Below, piece by piece: positions 25,781 through 33,228 of a stretch of 64,000 bases of DNA. Positions within the stretch are counted from its first letter, which is position 1. Each line of letters starts with the position of its first letter. The translations under genes and the position numbers were made by a program. Under the pieces are notes generated by a model. That model was not told where the DNA came from. It worked only from the letters and a program-made list of their open reading frames with translations, and ran no database searches. Source of the stretch: a virus; IMG/VR virus record IMGVR_UViG_3300027847_002834, positions 124,001 to 188,000 of that record; one strand, given 5' to 3'.

Positions 25781-26348
25781 TTTAGATGCACTTAGATTCA
25801 AAACAGTAGTAATGACCAATGGGTGTTTTGATCTATTTCATATAGGTCATTTGTATACTTTGCAAGAAGCCAAAAAGTTTGGTGACATCCTTGTAATTGC
25901 TATAAATTCAGATGAAAGCATAAGAGCGTTAAAGGGTGCCGGTAGACCCATTCTTAATTTAGAAACTAGAATGGCGATATTGTCATCATTAGAAATGGTA
26001 GATTATGTTATCCCGTTTTCAGGGGAAAGAGCAACTGATGTAATAGCTCAGATTGAACCAGATGTATATGTCAAGGGTTCAGATTACACGTTAGATACGT
26101 TAGATGATGGGGAACGGGAAGCATTAGAAAATGTTGGTGCTCAAATCAAATTCATAAATACAATAGCTACTGAATCCACTAGTGATATATTAGATAGAAT
26201 TAAAAAATCTGATAATAATACTGAAGTTAAGTCTAAATTTATAAATGATGGTAATCAACTTTCAGTGGGTTGGAGATATGGTGACGAAGAGATAAAAGTC
26301 GGCATTGATGCATCTAGTGGTAATGTATTATGGGTCATGGGTGTTTAG
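25692..26348 (+). CDS. RfaE2/HldE-like nucleotidyltransferase
   Basis: A TTG at 25692 has an excellent ribosome-binding site (AGGAGGAG at 25681-25688) and would give 218 residues; an ATG at 25749 without such a site is the alternative. The core has TNGCFDLFHIGHLYTLQEAK (residues 42-61; HIGH motif), VIAINSDESIRALKG, GRPI, LETRMAILSSLEMVDYVI and PDVYVKGSDYT, which together are the signature of the C-terminal adenylyltransferase of HldE (heptose 1-phosphate to ADP-heptose). A C-terminal extension of about 35 residues is unrelated. With the GT9 gene it suggests an ADP-heptose or related sugar route. Confidence 0.85.
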   Translation: MEASHSHLWNSEYNHTKNGMALQINNIADNLDALRFKTVVMTNGCFDLFHIGHLYTLQEAKKFGDILVIAINSDESIRALKGAGRPILNLETRMAILSSLEMVDYVIPFSGERATDVIAQIEPDVYVKGSDYTLDTLDDGEREALENVGAQIKFINTIATESTSDILDRIKKSDNNTEVKSKFINDGNQLSVGWRYGDEEIKVGIDASSGNVLWVMGV

Positions 26349-26349
26349 A

Positions 26350-26376
26350 AAAAAAGGGCTCATGTCCCTTCTTTTG
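26350..26376. terminator. Bidirectional terminator
   Basis: AAGGG (26354-26358) pairs with CCCTT (26366-26370) across a 7-base loop, with a run of seven A before it and CTTTT after it. It ends the clamp loader-primase-RfaE2 unit. Between it and 26444 a second hairpin CACCC/GGGTG (about 26392-26406) and a short direct repeat TCGAATCTC occur. Confidence 0.6.
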
Positions 26377-26444
26377 TTGGATCCCCTTCCACCCAAAGTG
26401 GGTGCTTTCGAATCTCATCTCGAATCTCTGGTGTTGAGTGAAAG

Positions 26445-26576
26445 TTACTGCGGGTAATTTTCGAGGTCGTACTGCGCTTCGGCATCTCCCACTTCAGCGA
26501 CTTTACGGGTGGCGTACGAAAAGCCGGTAAAGATCCCGTTCCGGATTTTCTTCAGAAAGTTCTTTAGGCTAAACAT
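26445..26576 (-). CDS. Small accessory protein (43 aa), GC-richer
   Basis: An AAGAGG ribosome-binding site six bases upstream selects the ATG at 26576, although the frame is open further. The 43-residue product starts MFSLKNFLKKIRNGIFTGFS, an amphipathic basic helix, and continues with an acidic end (EVGDAEAQYDLENY). Its GC content is clearly higher than that of adjacent genes. It stands alone on the minus strand, like the other moron-type genes here. Function unknown. Confidence 0.5.
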   Translation of the reverse strand: MFSLKNFLKKIRNGIFTGFSYATRKVAEVGDAEAQYDLENYPQ

Positions 26577-26648
26577 AATAAACCTCTTGATAAATTGTTG
26601 ATTAGAACTCCCAATCATATAATTAGTATATAATTGTATTCCTTTCAA

Positions 26649-26668
26649 ATTATTATATATATAGACGG
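26649..26668 (+). promoter_or_regulatory. Recurrent promoter-like motif
   Basis: AATTATTATATATATAGACG matches the motif TTAATATATATAGAC seen upstream of other plus-strand units. It lies about 83 bases before the ATG at 26751. Promoter function is inferred from recurrence and position. Confidence 0.4.
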
Positions 26669-26750
26669 ATATAATATATAACAAGTAAGAATCTAAAATT
26701 AAATTTGAGAACAACAAGTAATAATAAACAATTTTAATGGATTAAATAAT

Positions 26751-27095
26751 ATGGCTAGAACGCAATCGGTAGTTAAAAAATTGTATAATGAGACTGTATC
26801 TGGTGATATTGTTTTGGATTCAGAAGCACTACCAGTTGACATTATTAGAGAATGTAATGACAAAAAGACACTTTGTGAACATGACGGATTTTATATGGCA
26901 TTCTGTAAAGCAAAACATGAAGACCAGAAATGCGTTAGGATGATTTTTGCAATCAAAGAAGGAAATAAAGTAAAGAATATAAGTAAGATAATGGATATGA
27001 TTAAAAATTTAGAATCAGTTTTTGTTTACATGGATCAGTGTTTGACAAGTAAAGAAAATGGATTCTCATATATTGATGCAATCAAGATGGCATAA
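26751..27095 (+). CDS. Hypothetical protein (114 aa)
   Basis: A 114-residue protein opening a plus-strand unit. It has four Cys spread over its middle (DIIRECNDKKTLCEHDGFYM and later FCKAKHEDQKC), possibly a metal site, and a helical end. It precedes the possible sliding clamp by 14 bases, with an AAAGGACA ribosome-binding site for the latter. No family is recognised. Confidence 0.65.
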   Translation: MARTQSVVKKLYNETVSGDIVLDSEALPVDIIRECNDKKTLCEHDGFYMAFCKAKHEDQKCVRMIFAIKEGNKVKNISKIMDMIKNLESVFVYMDQCLTSKENGFSYIDAIKMA

Positions 27096-27109
27096 CAAAG
27101 GACATTAAA

Positions 27110-27907
27110 ATGAATTTAGTTGAAGACGTAACAGAGGAAATTAAAAAGGAACCATCAAAGGAAGTTTCATTAGAGGATTTTCAAAAGTTGGTAGAATGTT
27201 TTAGAATAATCACTGAAACAAATTGTACTGATTGTGACATCGAGAAGGGGGTTATCAGACAACGAACGAATGATAGACATTCTCTATTACGAATGGACTT
27301 GACTCCAATTCTAGGAGATTTTAATTTAGGTATTGCATCCACTAAACAGAAAGTGGGTATAATGAGAATGTTTTCAGATTTTGAAGATTCGAAGAATATT
27401 CTAATAACTGATAAAGGTACATTCTTCAGATATAATGATCAACATTCAAAGATTGAAAGCACAAAGCCAGATAGAGCATTACTTGACAATCAATATATTT
27501 CAGATGAAAAATATAATGATTACACCAATATAGATTCGGATGAACTTCTATTATCTACTGAAATTGAATCTAATTTTAATAAAAAGATTAGTATTGTAGG
27601 TGAGCATATTGATTCAGATATGGTTATCATTTCAATGAATAAGCTAACTGCAACTATTGGATTAGAAGAAGCAAATAAAGAAAATAAAATAACAGTAGTT
27701 AAGGATATTCCTCTTAATCAGGAAGTTGAAAAGTCATCTTGTAGGGTTTTTATTCTACCATTCAAAATGGAAACAATTGGACCAATCAGTCTTAATATTT
27801 ATAAACGAAAGAAGAATGTTGCGTTTTGTCAGTTCGATATGACACTAATAAACGGAATTACTTTCAATGTCTATATCTTAGCAAAAATAACTTATACCAC
27901 GAAGTAA
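27110..27907 (+). CDS. Possible sliding clamp (gp45-like)
   Basis: A 265-residue protein that is rich in alternating beta strands and has two similar-sized halves joined by a flexible Asp/Ser-rich linker near residues 120-160. Strand patterns such as VIRQRTNDRHSLLRMDLTPI and, near the end, SLNIYKRKKNVAFCQFDMTL resemble T4 gp45-type clamps (228 aa). The setting near the clamp loader, primase and exonuclease fits, and no other clamp is visible in the window. There is no diagnostic motif, so this is an inference to be tested by structure prediction. Confidence 0.45.
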   Translation: MNLVEDVTEEIKKEPSKEVSLEDFQKLVECFRIITETNCTDCDIEKGVIRQRTNDRHSLLRMDLTPILGDFNLGIASTKQKVGIMRMFSDFEDSKNILITDKGTFFRYNDQHSKIESTKPDRALLDNQYISDEKYNDYTNIDSDELLLSTEIESNFNKKISIVGEHIDSDMVIISMNKLTATIGLEEANKENKITVVKDIPLNQEVEKSSCRVFILPFKMETIGPISLNIYKRKKNVAFCQFDMTLINGITFNVYILAKITYTTK

Positions 27908-27929
27908 TAATACATAGGAATACATTAGA

Positions 27930-28127
27930 ATGAAATTCATTGTAGTATGGTTAGCAGGTATGATTATATCCCCAGAAGATAGATTAAATTGGAAGATTGA
28001 GTTTCAAGTAACAAAAACTGGATACACTGGAACTTCGTTTTTTAATACAGCGGGGATCGTGGGTCTCTTAATTAAAGGTGGTTTTAGAAGTTATGAATCT
28101 TGTACTATTACTAAGTTGAAAGGTTGA
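27930..28127 (+). CDS. Small hypothetical protein (65 aa)
   Basis: A 65-residue frame with an ATAGGAA ribosome-binding site. The start MKFIVVWLAGMIISPEDRLN is hydrophobic at first, but the whole looks like a small beta-rich soluble protein (WKIEFQVTKTGYTGTSFF). Function not recognised. Confidence 0.5.
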   Translation: MKFIVVWLAGMIISPEDRLNWKIEFQVTKTGYTGTSFFNTAGIVGLLIKGGFRSYESCTITKLKG

Positions 28128-28176
28128 AAGAAGTAATTGGGAATACCCGAAATTAAACTAGTATGGAACATAATCT

Positions 28177-28362
28177 GTGATTATGATATACGACATACTG
28201 ACTGACAATTTTATAATACAGCTAGAATTGATGGGAGGGTCCTGTAGTTGCAGAAAGCAACGAGTGAGATTTACCCCTATCTCATATGAACAGGTAATAG
28301 AAATAATGAATCATAAAAAACCATTTAAGGTAGTAGATCATCATAACCGAGAAGACGAATGA
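28177..28362 (+). CDS. Small hypothetical protein (61 aa)
   Basis: The frame starts at a GTG (28177) with GGAA eight bases upstream, or at the ATG two codons later. The 61-residue protein has an SCSCRKQR patch and ends HHNRED, so it may bind metal. Its stop overlaps the exonuclease start (ATGA), which supports translation. Confidence 0.45.
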   Translation: MIMIYDILTDNFIIQLELMGGSCSCRKQRVRFTPISYEQVIEIMNHKKPFKVVDHHNREDE

Positions 28363-29480
28363 ATATATCACAACTAATGAACTATTATCCCAAATACTCA
28401 TATTTGGATCAGATAGTATCTTCATCTGGTAAAGACAAAATAACGCTCTTTATTGATTTAAAGAGTTGTATGCAATCTCTTTATCAGGAGTGGGCAGTTC
28501 GATATATCATAGATCAATCAAGAGGAACCCGTCAAGTGGATTGCTCTATGTTTGGATCTCTGTTAGAGTTTATCTCATGGCATAAAAACTATGCAAAAAA
28601 ACGAGGATTGGGGATCTCCTTCTTCGTTTTTTTGGAGTCAGGAAAATCGGGTTACCATACAAACATAGAACCTCGGTATAAAGCAAATCGTAAACTAACA
28701 GATTTTTTTGGTCTTGATTCAGATACCAAAGAGCTGTTCTTTAATGTAATGGATAAAAACTACAATGTAATAGAAAAGGTATGCAATAAGCTTCCTGATG
28801 TTACTTGTATCAGGTTAAGGTATCTTGAAGCTGATTTTATTCCATGGTATACTGTCAAAAATTTAAATGTAATGGATGAAGATCAGGTTGGGGTTATATA
28901 TTCAACTGACAAAGATATGTTACAATGTTTAGATGATGGGAAAATGTATCAATTTTATAGGCATTATAAAAATCATAAAATCTTATCTGGTAAAGATGTG
29001 TTTGATCATTACTTTAAAGATACGTTAGAGTGGAATTATGATCCTGAATATATTGCTTTAATATTAGCAATTGTTGGGGATACTGCCGATGGAATCGAAG
29101 GTATAAAGGGAATAGGGGATAAAACTATTAAAAAAGTTCTCCCTGAAATTATTGAATCATGTGGGTCTATGGAAGATATTTGCAAAAAGGTACTAAATAA
29201 AGAAAAACTATTTGAAAATCTCGGAACAAATAAAAATAAACCTCTAGAAAAAATTGCAGCAAATGAGGATATTGTAACCAGAAATTTGAAACTTACATCA
29301 TATAGAATATTATCTGATCATGTATCTAATAGTATTGATTATGTAGAAAGAGTCAAAACGATAGGAGATACGGTATCCAACAAGCGGAAAATAGTTAACG
29401 GCGAAGTGCTAAACGAAGCACTATCAAAGTTAGGGTTGCATGGAATGATGTCAGAGGACGCAGTTTTTAATATCTTTTGA
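28359..29480 (+). CDS. 5'-3' exonuclease / RNase H (FEN family)
   Basis: The 373-residue protein has the order of T4 RNase H and other flap endonucleases: ITLFIDLKSCMQSLY with the first metal-binding Asp, EPRYKANRKL, LRYLEADFIPWY, IYSTDKDMLQCL and the helix-three-turn-helix GDTADGIEGIKGIGDKTIKK at about 240-259. It removes RNA primers and 5' flaps during lagging-strand synthesis. It is longer than T4 RNase H (305 aa) because of its C-terminal part. It is coupled to the upstream small gene by ATGA. Confidence 0.88.
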   Translation: MNISQLMNYYPKYSYLDQIVSSSGKDKITLFIDLKSCMQSLYQEWAVRYIIDQSRGTRQVDCSMFGSLLEFISWHKNYAKKRGLGISFFVFLESGKSGYHTNIEPRYKANRKLTDFFGLDSDTKELFFNVMDKNYNVIEKVCNKLPDVTCIRLRYLEADFIPWYTVKNLNVMDEDQVGVIYSTDKDMLQCLDDGKMYQFYRHYKNHKILSGKDVFDHYFKDTLEWNYDPEYIALILAIVGDTADGIEGIKGIGDKTIKKVLPEIIESCGSMEDICKKVLNKEKLFENLGTNKNKPLEKIAANEDIVTRNLKLTSYRILSDHVSNSIDYVERVKTIGDTVSNKRKIVNGEVLNEALSKLGLHGMMSEDAVFNIF

Positions 29481-29490
29481 GAGATAACTA

Positions 29491-30201
29491 ATGATAAGTT
29501 GGAGTTTTATAATTGAGCGCCTAAAGGAAGAGCTTGGCCTTCCTTTTCAAGTGTTAGAACGAAGCGATGAAGAGATAGAAGAGTATCTCAAAAAAAATAC
29601 TGTAAAAAAATTCTCTAAGTTCTTTCCTACTAAATACAGAATTACTCTAGAAACTAGTGTATCAGATGTACAGGTACCAAATAGACAGAGTGAATTTTAT
29701 GTAGTTGATCCGGACGATAGGACTATTTTAAGTATAATAGATTTCATACCAACATTTGGAACTAAACTTTTAACAGGACATCCAGTCATGGGAGCATTTA
29801 GTTATAATGCTATTCCTGAATATGCACTAGCTGTTAATGCTGCAAATACCACAGAATTATTTTCGATTTATAACTATACTCATGAATTTATGGCACCAAA
29901 TATTATCCGCATCAGTCCTATATTCAATGGTCAAGCAGTTATTGAATATGAGAGATCAATTGATCCAGAGTTATCTGATATTCATCCTGAACTGGAAGAT
30001 GATTTTACAGAATTATGTATCGCCATGTTTTTTCAACAAATAGGACGTATCAGACGGAGATATAGTAATATCAATACCCCATTTGGGGATATACAATTAA
30101 ATGCCGAAGAAATCTTCTCGGAAGGAGAAACTAGGTATAATGAATTAATGGAAAAGTTTAACAATGGAACTATTCCTAACGTAATTTTTTCTAGAGGGTA
30201 A
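29491..30201 (+). CDS. Hypothetical protein, probable virion component
   Basis: A 236-residue protein, helical at the N-terminus (FIIERLKEELGLPFQVLERS), beta-rich in the middle and helical at the end (FFQQIGRIRRRYSNINTPFG then QLNAEEIFSEGETRYNEL). This organisation is seen in neck and connector proteins of large phages, but no family motif is certain. It starts ten bases after the exonuclease stop. Confidence 0.55.
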   Translation: MISWSFIIERLKEELGLPFQVLERSDEEIEEYLKKNTVKKFSKFFPTKYRITLETSVSDVQVPNRQSEFYVVDPDDRTILSIIDFIPTFGTKLLTGHPVMGAFSYNAIPEYALAVNAANTTELFSIYNYTHEFMAPNIIRISPIFNGQAVIEYERSIDPELSDIHPELEDDFTELCIAMFFQQIGRIRRRYSNINTPFGDIQLNAEEIFSEGETRYNELMEKFNNGTIPNVIFSRG

Positions 30202-30207
30202 TTTACT

Positions 30208-30267
30208 ATGAGAATAAAAACCGGTACAGATTTATATAGACGACTGTTACAAAAAACACAGAATTAA
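30208..30267 (+). CDS. Tiny peptide gene (19 aa)
   Basis: An ATG with an AGAGGG ribosome-binding site nine bases upstream opens 19 codons, MRIKTGTDLYRRLLQKTQN. The short basic peptide has no known relative. The good ribosome-binding site is the only support. Confidence 0.35.
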   Translation: MRIKTGTDLYRRLLQKTQN

Positions 30268-30292
30268 TAATATAAACATAAGGTAACTTATT

Positions 30293-30817
30293 ATGCCAGA
30301 CTTATCATATTCAAATCCTGCAAAACAACTTCCCGGTAGAAGACCAGGTGAAGTCGGAGGACCACCACTAGATAGACGTAACGCAAGAACTAGAGTGGGA
30401 AGTGGTGATTACAACAATCCACAACCTCCAGAAATGCAAGGAAATGGACTATCTACTAATCATGACAATGATGAAACTAATGTATTTGATGGAGTTAGTC
30501 CGAATGATTATGGAAAGACTGCAACAGTAGAAATACTAGTAAGTAGTACTGAGAGGAAAGTTAAAGGGGCGTATATGGGATTCGAATATTGGAATGGATC
30601 ATCATGGGTGGCCACTACAGTGGAACCTAGATACGGTGGAGCGTTGTCAATGACATTTAATGTCGTATTAGCTTCGACTCCTAGATTATCATTTAGAACT
30701 AGAGGAATGGACAATATGACATTACCAACTGGAACATATTCATATATCATGAAACTAATAGTAGATGGTAAAACAAAAGCTGAAGATTCAGCAACATTTG
30801 ATCATAGTGAAGTTTAA
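30293..30817 (+). CDS. Probable beta-sandwich virion protein
   Basis: A 174-residue protein. The first 70 residues are Pro/Gly/Arg/Asn-rich and probably disordered (PAKQLPGRRPGEVGGPPLDR). The rest shows alternating strands ending in a 'LPTGTYSYIMKLIVDGKTK' segment, which is typical of Ig-like or fibronectin-like domains on phage heads and tails. It has an AAGGTAA ribosome-binding site. The Ig-like reading is inference. Confidence 0.55.
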   Translation: MPDLSYSNPAKQLPGRRPGEVGGPPLDRRNARTRVGSGDYNNPQPPEMQGNGLSTNHDNDETNVFDGVSPNDYGKTATVEILVSSTERKVKGAYMGFEYWNGSSWVATTVEPRYGGALSMTFNVVLASTPRLSFRTRGMDNMTLPTGTYSYIMKLIVDGKTKAEDSATFDHSEV

Positions 30818-30842
30818 ATACTAACAAAAATAAGGAATGAAA

Positions 30843-30932
30843 ATGAGTAAATTATACGGATATATTGCAGAAGATATGATATTTCACGGATTTATTAATT
30901 ATCAAATTTTAGTAAGACAATATAATGCCTAG
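30843..30932 (+). CDS. Small peptide gene (29 aa)
   Basis: An ATG preceded by AAGGAA opens 29 codons, starting MSKLYGYIAEDMIFHGFINY. It overlaps the next ATG (30925) by eight bases. Good spacing and overlap make it a plausible coupled leader gene. Function unknown. Confidence 0.45.
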   Translation: MSKLYGYIAEDMIFHGFINYQILVRQYNA

Positions 30933-31500
30933 TTATAAAAGAAAGCAATTTCAAGATGGAGATTCTGTTCGTCCGGGTGATATCCCTAACGAGGATCAAT
31001 TAATACCGAAAGCTAATCTCTTTTGGTATGGAGCTAAAGATCTTATTGAGAGATTGAAAGCTCAGGGGATAATGACACCGAATAGATTACTAAAAACATA
31101 TCCGTCACATGAGGAACATATACGTGATGTATATGGGACTTATATAGATGGGGTATCTAAAGGGAATGCCGTTCCCGTTTTTTTTAGTCGGATTCCTGAA
31201 ACGTTAGATAACACAAGATCGTTTATAGAAAAGAATTCTCCAGTTAGGATTTTGATTCCTAAATTACTTAGGTCAAAAAAGAAATTTAAGATCCTAGCAG
31301 CAATGCCAAACAACCCTGACAAGTTAATCATTATAACAGAAGAACGATTAGCAAAGTTAACTATCAAAGAAGATGTATGGTATAAGTTTTTTGAAAGAAG
31401 TAAAGATCCTTATTTTAGGGATGTTCCACAAGCATTAATATTTAGTAGTGAAGGGATAATTCCTCCTTTTGCATGTAAAATTTTAAAAGTAGGAAAATGA
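30925..31500 (+). CDS. Hypothetical protein (191 aa)
   Basis: A 191-residue basic protein with a disordered start (MPSYKRKQFQDGDSVRPGDI) and a mixed alpha/beta body. It is ATGA-coupled to the following frameshifted gene. No family motif is visible; a structural or head-completion role is possible from context. Confidence 0.6.
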   Translation: MPSYKRKQFQDGDSVRPGDIPNEDQLIPKANLFWYGAKDLIERLKAQGIMTPNRLLKTYPSHEEHIRDVYGTYIDGVSKGNAVPVFFSRIPETLDNTRSFIEKNSPVRILIPKLLRSKKKFKILAAMPNNPDKLIIITEERLAKLTIKEDVWYKFFERSKDPYFRDVPQALIFSSEGIIPPFACKILKVGK

Positions 31501-31864
31501 ACTCAAAATTTAAACAAGTGCCAAATATTTTAAATCGTAATAAGGATATCTTAAAACGAGGTGGGATTGGTGCTGCTGCAGGTGGTGTAAAGGCGGATTA
31601 AAAATATCCAATGCGAATGAACGAGTTCAACACTGGAAAGCCAAATTTAAATCCTCTCAATCTGATACCCAGAAAGAATTTGCTAAACAAAAATTAAAAC
31701 ATTGGATATCTGTTGCAAGAAAAAAGAGAATGTCTTCTATTAAATCTAAAGCAATTAATTCTGGAATTAGGGGAGCAGGAATTGATGGAGCAGCTGGAAT
31801 AGTATCTCATCTTAGAGTAAGTTCTAAAATGAAAGATTATTTAAATACAACTTCTAATTTATAA
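31497..31864 (+). pseudogene. Gene with an apparent -1 frameshift
   Basis: The ATG at 31497 overlaps the preceding stop (ATGA) and opens 34 codons (start MNSKFKQVPNILNRNKDILK) ending in TAA at 31599. From about 31589 the -1 frame is open to TAA at 31862 and reads on naturally (GLKISNANERVQHWKAKFKS and onward, then two Gly/Ala-rich patches). One additional A in the GTAAAGG string at 31587-31593 would restore one protein of about 122 residues. A slip at A-AAG, a mutation or a sequencing error are all possible. The joined product is basic with Gly/Ala-rich amphipathic patches. Confidence 0.6.
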
Positions 31865-31888
31865 TTAACAAAACATGGACAATTTAAT

Positions 31889-32116
31889 ATGGCTAATGTA
31901 AAAGTAACAGTAACATCATCAACTACATTTTATAATGAAGTTATGGATGAAACAACTGTTGCAGCATATGTTGCAGCAGCAAACACGGCTGGATTTTTTG
32001 AAAATTCAGATTCTAATATTTTTATTCCATTTGCAAATGGATCAGTAGTTGTGAATGCAGAAGCATATGATCAAGCAGATAGAGAAGATGCAGGGAATTT
32101 CGGACCTGGTGTATAA
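31889..32116 (+). CDS. Small hypothetical protein (75 aa)
   Basis: A 75-residue protein rich in Val, Ala, Thr and Asn (MANVKVTVTSSTTFYNEVMD) with acidic end. It looks like a small beta/alpha protein, perhaps a head decoration or accessory protein. No motif is recognised. Confidence 0.5.
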   Translation: MANVKVTVTSSTTFYNEVMDETTVAAYVAAANTAGFFENSDSNIFIPFANGSVVVNAEAYDQADREDAGNFGPGV

Positions 32117-32131
32117 AATTTTAAATTAAAA

Positions 32132-32218
32132 ATGAAAATTATACAAGAGTTTTTAGATAGAGGTAACCATTTATATCATGCATCTAAGACTTCGGGTATT
32201 AAAGTTCTAGAGCCTTAA
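32132..32218 (+). CDS. Short peptide resembling the start of a YHxS protein
   Basis: A 28-codon frame, MKIIQEFLDRGNHLYHASKT then SGIKVLEP, ending just before a hairpin. The 'LYHAS....GI..LEP' pattern is found, as I recall, at the N-terminus of a family of longer phage proteins and of ADP-ribosyltransferase-like enzymes. This may be a truncated relict of such a gene or a true micro-protein. No clear ribosome-binding site is seen. Confidence 0.35.
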   Translation: MKIIQEFLDRGNHLYHASKTSGIKVLEP

Positions 32219-32270
32219 TCTAATAAGGCTGAATATTGCGATTGTTGTAAACACTTCTTACTACAACAAT
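32211..32270. terminator. Two consecutive hairpins, possible terminator
   Basis: AGCCTTA (32211-32217) pairs with TAAGGCT (32224-32230), and ATTGTTGT (32241-32248) pairs with ACAACAAT (32263-32270). Neither has a long T-run after it, so termination is uncertain. Confidence 0.4.
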
Positions 32271-32338
32271 AAACACTAACATTATTTATTATGTTTTAAA
32301 TTACATATATGTTTTAAATTACATAAGGGAACCTATAC

Positions 32339-32812
32339 ATGAAACTTCCATCGAAACAGCATATAAGTATTACTGCTGTAATTAGTGTGTTAACTGCAAT
32401 AATAGTATTCTTATCAACTCAAATATGGAACTATGGAGTTGAATGGAAAGCAGAAGTAGATATAGATAGGCAGAAACTAGTAATAATGGATTCACAAAAA
32501 ACATATGTTGAAGCTCAAGCTAGAAAGATGCAAAATTTAGAAGAGAAGTTAAAGGAGATTGAAATCCAAACTAGTGTTATGGATAGATTGATAACAAAAT
32601 ATTTATTATCATCTAGTAGTGGAGTATCCCTCAATTCAACTACAGTTAGTGATGGGGCAGAATTTGAACCAGAAGAAGATTTGAAAATACTAGAAGAATT
32701 AAAACAATTTGAAATTAAAACGTTTGAAGACTATAAAGAAGATTTGATGTTTGATCATGAGCAGATGCAACAAATGCAACAACAAATGCTACCCCAGGAG
32801 ACTAGAAAGTAA
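32339..32812 (+). CDS. Single-pass membrane protein with coiled coil
   Basis: The 157-residue protein has one N-terminal membrane helix at about residues 9-30 (ISITAVISVLTAIIVFLSTQ), then a long charged coiled coil (about 35-90, including ARKMQNLEEKLKEIEIQTS) and a Gln/Met-rich tail. An N-in membrane anchor followed by a periplasmic coiled coil is the architecture of i-spanins (Rz-like), so a lysis role is a candidate. No partner o-spanin is found next to it. Confidence 0.55.
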   Translation: MKLPSKQHISITAVISVLTAIIVFLSTQIWNYGVEWKAEVDIDRQKLVIMDSQKTYVEAQARKMQNLEEKLKEIEIQTSVMDRLITKYLLSSSSGVSLNSTTVSDGAEFEPEEDLKILEELKQFEIKTFEDYKEDLMFDHEQMQQMQQQMLPQETRK

Positions 32813-32860
32813 ATATTACAATAAGAATAAATTAATGTATTAAAACAAAAGGAAGTTATA

Positions 32861-33226
32861 ATGAGCCAGATACAGGAACTAGTAAACCAATGTCATGCTA
32901 CCGCATTAGATAAAGGATTCTATGATAAAACAAATGAAATCATAGATGTGTTAGGTAGTCATAGTGAATTAGTAACGAATTACAAGAAGTCTGAAATTGC
33001 AAAAAGACTAATGTTGATTACTAGTGAATTGGGTGAAGGAATGGAGGCGGACAGAGATGATAATTACGGCTATGAAAAGAAAAGTTCATTTGAAGATGAA
33101 ATGGCTGATGTGTTTATTAGACTATTCGATTTGTGTGGATGGATGGGTATCGACATTGATAGGCAAATTAAATGGAAAATGGGGCATAATAAAACTAGAG
33201 AAAAACTTCACGGGAAACAATATTAA
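32861..33226 (+). CDS. MazG-like nucleotide pyrophosphohydrolase
   Basis: The 121-residue protein has the all-alpha MazG pattern: [19 protein letters not shown] (residues 47-65) with the ExxE metal site and [20 protein letters not shown] (77-96) with the ExxD site, ending in the characteristic [14 protein letters not shown]. These enzymes hydrolyse non-canonical or excess NTPs/dNTPs to NMPs. Phage MazG proteins are thought to clean the nucleotide pool or modulate alarmones. It is the first gene of the base-modification cluster, two bases upstream of queE. Confidence 0.8.
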   Translation: MSQIQELVNQCHATALDKGFYDKTNEIIDVLGSHSELVTNYKKSEIAKRLMLITSELGEGMEADRDDNYGYEKKSSFEDEMADVFIRLFDLCGWMGIDIDRQIKWKMGHNKTREKLHGKQY

Positions 33227-33228
33227 AA

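Noticed and set aside
26385-26440. GTTCGAATC-like string suggesting a tRNA
   Set aside because: TTCGAATCTC occurs as a short direct repeat, with no acceptor or anticodon stems around it. No tRNA could be folded here or elsewhere by eye.
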